Below, piece by piece: positions 60,107 through 64,000 of a DNA stretch of 64,000 nt. This stretch comes from a virus. A program made the translations under genes and the position numbers. Location of the stretch: positions 32,196-96,195 of IMG/VR virus record IMGVR_UViG_3300025769_014365. The stretch is one strand, 5' to 3'. The stretch's first letter is position 1; every line of letters begins with the position of its first letter. The notes under the pieces were generated by a model. It saw only the letters and a program-made list of their open reading frames with translations. It did no database searches and was not told the DNA's origin.

Positions 60107-62086
60107 ATGGACAGAGAATTAGAACAGTTGCTTAAAGAACTAACCAGTGAACTAAAAGGGTTGGTCAGGGTACTAGGCAGTACCAACAAAAAAGTCATAG
60201 AAGGCACACGAACCCAGAAGGCCGAGAACGAGGCCAAAAAGAGATCCATACAGATATACCAGAAATATAAAGAAGCACTAATCGGACAAGGTAAAATCAC
60301 TGATGCTTTAAGCATGGAGTTTGATGACCTTATTAAAGACACTAAAAAATTAGGAAGATCGTTCAGTAGCCTGCCGTCACCAATGGGATTAGTGGTAAAA
60401 GGACTGACCTTCTTGAAAGACGCTGTCATCGGCACAGGGGTGGCCATGGCCAAGACTGCGCTGGCACTGTCGGACACGACAGCAACGATTCAGAGTCTAG
60501 AAGACCTGGTTGACCAAGGATTTGGCGAACTACCATACGCAGGCAAACTGCTGAAAGAATTCTCACGTGAAATAGATTCAAACGTTGAATCGTTTTCACA
60601 ACTGGCCAAATCAGGGGCATCGTTTGGATCTTCCATAGTTATGTTGCGTAAGGCTCAGGCCGATTCGATGATGCCGCTGGGTAAATTCACAGACCTTGTC
60701 GCGAAAAATTCAGGCACACTTGCCAGACTGTTTGGAACTGTTGACCGAGGTGTGCCTCAGATAGCGGGACTGATGAACAATCTAGGAATACTGACCAAGA
60801 ACGAGTTTGCCAAGTTCGGTCTTACACTAGACGATACATCCGAATACCTCGGAACATTCCTCGAACTACAGAGGGCGAGGGGAAATGTGGAACAGATGAC
60901 TCAGAGTCAACTGCTACAAGGCACGAAGGAATACACAAAAAATCTCGTGACACTGTCCAAGTTGACCGGAGAGAGCGTCGACACGTTGAACGAGCAGAAC
61001 ATGGCCATGGCCGCAGATGGTGTGTTCCAATCACAGTTAGCCAAAATGAATGCCGACGATGCTCAGACACTGTCCCTTGGAATAAGTCAACTGCCCGGAC
61101 CATTAAAACAACTGGCAAAAGAATTTGTGGGTCTCGGAGCACCAATAAGTGAGACCAGCAGAGAACTTGAGGCCATGTCGGCCGGTGCTTTTGGTGACGC
61201 AATCAAAGTGTTCCAGAACACCGGGGACCTTGTGGCATTCCAGAACTCGATCAAGTCAATATCCGCCAGCGTGATGCAGAACGCAGAAGCGTTTGGTGAT
61301 GCCGCACTTGTCGGTGGAGGATTCGGTGAGGCCTTGAATGCAGTAGCGGCCGCGATAGGAAATGTTGTGGACCCAGAGATAGTAGAACGTGAGAAAGCGG
61401 CCAGGGGCGACAATATTGTCGAGCTAGTTGCACTGCGTACTGAAACAGATCGTTTGAAATCTGCTTTCGAGACCACAAGATTTGAATTGCTTAGAGCATT
61501 CATATATGACGAAAATTCATTGATCGATGTCGGCGAAGGATTGGGCAACCAATTTGAGAAACTGACCACCATAATGAAGGAACGTCTCACACCTGCTATA
61601 CAAGGGTTTGGCAAGGCGATAAAAGGTGAAGAAGTTAAAGAACCAACAAAATTCAAAGATTCGGCGGCCAGCTTTTTTAGTTCTCCGGACGGTGGGTCCA
61701 TCATAAGCGATTTTGCGGCGTCGGAAATGCCCATGGAATTATTCAACACAGGATCGAAGGGATTCAGGAACTTTGGTGACGGAACACCTGCCATGCTACA
61801 TGGCGTGGAAGCGGTTGTGCCCAAGAACGACATAGGACAGTTAGCCAACCTACTAGCGGATGCGGGAATAATCACAAACAACAACACCACAGCGGGTGAC
61901 ACAATCACCAATAACACTACGGCCATGGACATGACGACATTGAATTCAAACACAAAAGAACTGATAGATTTGAACAAAAAGGTAGCACAACACTTAAATA
62001 CGCTTGTAACGATAGGTGCCATGACAGAAAAGAATACCAAAAACTTCAATAATAAACTTGCGAACATGGGCGGAAGTCTAGTATAA
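60107..62086 (+). CDS. Tape-measure-like tail protein
   Basis: This 659-residue protein has an N-terminal coiled coil (DRELEQLLKELTSELKGLVR), then a mostly helical, Ala-rich middle, and the end motif GFRNFGDGTPAMLHGVEAVV, which is common in tail tape-measure proteins, followed by NNTTAGD-type repeats. T4 gp29, the tape measure, is 590 residues. It lies directly before portal gp20, an order differing from T4. The protein would run down the tail tube and set its length. Confidence 0.65.
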   Translation: MDRELEQLLKELTSELKGLVRVLGSTNKKVIEGTRTQKAENEAKKRSIQIYQKYKEALIGQGKITDALSMEFDDLIKDTKKLGRSFSSLPSPMGLVVKGLTFLKDAVIGTGVAMAKTALALSDTTATIQSLEDLVDQGFGELPYAGKLLKEFSREIDSNVESFSQLAKSGASFGSSIVMLRKAQADSMMPLGKFTDLVAKNSGTLARLFGTVDRGVPQIAGLMNNLGILTKNEFAKFGLTLDDTSEYLGTFLELQRARGNVEQMTQSQLLQGTKEYTKNLVTLSKLTGESVDTLNEQNMAMAADGVFQSQLAKMNADDAQTLSLGISQLPGPLKQLAKEFVGLGAPISETSRELEAMSAGAFGDAIKVFQNTGDLVAFQNSIKSISASVMQNAEAFGDAALVGGGFGEALNAVAAAIGNVVDPEIVEREKAARGDNIVELVALRTETDRLKSAFETTRFELLRAFIYDENSLIDVGEGLGNQFEKLTTIMKERLTPAIQGFGKAIKGEEVKEPTKFKDSAASFFSSPDGGSIISDFAASEMPMELFNTGSKGFRNFGDGTPAMLHGVEAVVPKNDIGQLANLLADAGIITNNNTTAGDTITNNTTAMDMTTLNSNTKELIDLNKKVAQHLNTLVTIGAMTEKNTKNFNNKLANMGGSLV

Positions 62087-62092
62087 TAAAGT

Positions 62093-63826
62093 ATGGCTTG
62101 GAAAAAATACTTCAAAGACGCTAACCTGTCTCCCATATCAGGTGAGAAGGTGCCCAACTTCGCCAAGAGGAACTACAGTTCTTACCTGCCGGACGTGTAC
62201 ACGGGACACCCCAACAGGATACAGAGATACTTCCAGTATGACCAGATGGATTCTGACTCCGAGATCAACGCGGCGTTAGACATACTCGCGGAATTCTCCA
62301 CACAGACCAACACCGAGAACGAGACACCGTTCGACATAGTGTTCAAGGACGAGACCACGGAACATGAAGTCAAGTTGTTGAAGAAGGCACTACAGCAGTG
62401 GACCAAGTCAAACAAGTTCAACAAGAGGATATTCAGGATATTCAGGAACGCACTGAAGTACGGTGACTGCTTCTTCGTGAGGGATCCAGAGACCATGAAA
62501 TGGTTGTACGTGGACAACGCCAAGGTGGACAGGATCGTGGTCAACGAATCAGAGGGCAAGAAGCCAGAACAGTACGTGATCCGAGACATCAACCCCAACC
62601 TACAGAGATTGAGTGCGACACAGATCACACCAAACCAGACCTATGGTGGCGCAGGAACCACAGGTGGTGGTACCGCGGCATACGGATCAAGTTACGCCAA
62701 TGCGGGTGCCACGGCAAACATGAGTGGTTTCGCCGGAGGACAGGGCGGAAGGTTCTACAAGACCATGAACGCCTACAACATCAACGCGGAACACGTGATA
62801 CACATGAGCATGTCTGATGGACTAGACAACCTGTTCCCGTTTGGACAATCAGTGCTGGAACAAGTTTTCAAAGTTTACAAACAAAAAGAACTATTGGAAG
62901 ATGCCATAATCATCTACAGGGTTCAGAGGGCACCGGAGAGACGAGTGTTCTACATCGACGTGGGCAACATGCCAACACACTTGGCGATGCAGTTCGTTGA
63001 GAGGGTCAAAAACGAGATCAACCAGAGAAGGATTCCGTCAACAGCAGGTGGTACGAACTTCATAGACGCCACATACAACCCAATGAGCATCAACGAGGAT
63101 TACTTCTTCCCTCAGACTGCGGAAGGTAGGGGATCTAAGGTGGACACGCTACCGGGAGGTACCAACCTGGGTGAGATAGATGACCTGAGATACTTCACAA
63201 ACAAACTGTTCAGAGGATTAAGGATACCAAGTTCTTACCTACCAACAGGTGCTGAAGATGGACAGCAACAGTACAACGACGGCAGGGTTGGAACCGCCTA
63301 CATACAGGAATTGAGATTCAACAAGTATTGTGCCAGACTACAATCAATGTTGGCCGGAACGTTCGACGAGGAATTCAAACTTTGGATCAAAAGCAAAGGC
63401 TACAACATCGACAACGGAATGTTTGAACTCAAACTGAATCCACCACAGAACTTCGCACAGTACAGACAGACCGAGATGGACCAAGCACGTGTGAACACGT
63501 TCACAGCAATTGCCGATCTGCCTTACATGAGTAAGAGATTCGCACTGAAGAGATATCTTGGACTATCCGAAGAAGAAATGGCGAGGAATGCCGAGCTTTG
63601 GGCAGAGGAAAACAACGTGCCACAGAAAAAACAGACCAAGTCCAATCAATTACGTAGCGCAGGAGTCACACAGTCTGGCATAACGGGAGACCTAGACCAG
63701 TTCGAGGAACCAACAGCGGAACCAGAATCACCAGAACCGGGCTCACCACAACCGGGACAGCCGGGACAGACGCCAGGAGGCGGTGGTACCACACCGGGTG
63801 GGACAGGTGGCGGAGGCCAGGTCTAA
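62093..63826 (+). CDS. gp20: Portal vertex protein gp20-like
   Basis: This 577-residue protein is the portal that forms the dodecamer at the head vertex where DNA enters. Signatures include VYTGHPNRIQRYFQYDQMDS, SEINAALDILAEFSTQTN, NALKYGDCFFVRDPE and VFKVYKQKELLEDAIIIYRV, then PERRVFYIDVGNMPTHLAMQ, all typical of T4-like portals. T4 gp20 is 524 residues; the extra length is the Pro/Gly-rich tail (after about 525). The next gene starts 18 bases later. Confidence 0.95.
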   Translation: MAWKKYFKDANLSPISGEKVPNFAKRNYSSYLPDVYTGHPNRIQRYFQYDQMDSDSEINAALDILAEFSTQTNTENETPFDIVFKDETTEHEVKLLKKALQQWTKSNKFNKRIFRIFRNALKYGDCFFVRDPETMKWLYVDNAKVDRIVVNESEGKKPEQYVIRDINPNLQRLSATQITPNQTYGGAGTTGGGTAAYGSSYANAGATANMSGFAGGQGGRFYKTMNAYNINAEHVIHMSMSDGLDNLFPFGQSVLEQVFKVYKQKELLEDAIIIYRVQRAPERRVFYIDVGNMPTHLAMQFVERVKNEINQRRIPSTAGGTNFIDATYNPMSINEDYFFPQTAEGRGSKVDTLPGGTNLGEIDDLRYFTNKLFRGLRIPSSYLPTGAEDGQQQYNDGRVGTAYIQELRFNKYCARLQSMLAGTFDEEFKLWIKSKGYNIDNGMFELKLNPPQNFAQYRQTEMDQARVNTFTAIADLPYMSKRFALKRYLGLSEEEMARNAELWAEENNVPQKKQTKSNQLRSAGVTQSGITGDLDQFEEPTAEPESPEPGSPQPGQPGQTPGGGGTTPGGTGGGGQV

Positions 63827-63843
63827 AGGATTAAATACGCACG

Positions 63844-64000
63844 ATGAAACTATTTGAATTCTTCACATACACAGCAGACGGTTTTGAACAGGACAAGACC
63901 TATGAGCCAGAGAACGACATCTCCATATTGGACTCAGAGGACACCAGGAAGACCAGACTAACACTCAAACAGATCAACTCTATGAGGTTGGCGTCAGAGG
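63844..64000 (+). CDS. Start of the next head gene, cut by the window edge
   Basis: An ATG at 63844 opens a frame to the window end and encodes MKLFEFFTYTADGFEQDKTY, then ILDSEDTRKTRLTLKQINSM. In marine T4-like phages a small protein of this type follows gp20, ahead of the prohead protease. Only 52 residues are visible. AAAGGA lies upstream of the ATG. Confidence 0.65.
   Translation, partial: MKLFEFFTYTADGFEQDKTYEPENDISILDSEDTRKTRLTLKQINSMRLASE

Noticed and set aside
61087-62166. Long minus-strand frame opposite the tape-measure gene (359 residues)
   Set aside because: It is fully antisense to a gene with clear tail motifs, has no ribosome site and no recognisable domain; Ala/Asn-rich codons readily leave the opposite strand open.

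Overview
The window is part of the genome of a T4-like myovirus, most likely infecting a marine heterotrophic bacterium. The evidence is a T4-type virion and replication gene set: portal gp20, baseplate gp6, gp25, gp53, gp5, gp26 and gp48-like proteins, a tape-measure protein, recombination nuclease gp46/gp47 and late sigma factor gp55. T4-type late promoters (TATAAATA) lie upstream of late genes. I see no photosynthesis genes, tRNA or CRISPR array. Function assignments come from reading motifs in translations; no database search was run.

Layout. (1) 1-397 (+): the end of one gene and a small gene of unknown function. (2) 371-18241 (-): a tightly overlapping run of about 21 genes, mainly sugar and small-molecule chemistry. 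It holds a Gfo/Idh oxidoreductase, PLP aminotransferase, nucleotide-sugar epimerase, O-carbamoyltransferase, cupin, GNAT acetyltransferase, two SGNH-like proteins, five radical SAM proteins with an N-terminal twitch-type Cys domain, and four glycosyltransferase-like proteins. Two genes here are very short: a 49-residue lipoprotein (4543-4692) and a 34-residue basic protein (7045-7149). (3) 18291-27067 (-): tail fibre and adhesin genes, interrupted by a GNAT / short-chain dehydrogenase / Asp-Asn hydroxylase trio. One glycine-rich adhesin ends in a Hint (hedgehog/intein) domain. (4) 27077-49774 (-): baseplate block, including a 4281-residue protein with a cupredoxin-like domain and a beta-propeller. 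(5) 49926-54200 (+): gp55, gp47, a small gene, gp46 and a small basic protein, transcribed divergently from the baseplate block. (6) 54258-56796 (-): a sixth radical SAM protein, a GIY-YIG-like nuclease and a glycosyltransferase. (7) 56797-57385: about 590 bases without a credible protein gene, containing a strongly structured RNA candidate. (8) 57386-64000: an acyltransferase-like gene, small genes, gp26-like hub, tape measure, portal and the start of the next head gene.

How it fits together. gp55 is expected to read TATAAATA promoters, which sit ahead of the gp48-to-fibre block and the gp26 block. Many structural genes are joined by one-base TAATG overlaps, and the accessory genes by ATGA or longer overlaps, so both blocks look translationally coupled. 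The accessory run probably builds a modified, carbamoylated sugar or another surface modification. The radical SAM / SGNH / glycosyltransferase array inside it is the best candidate for an undescribed system.
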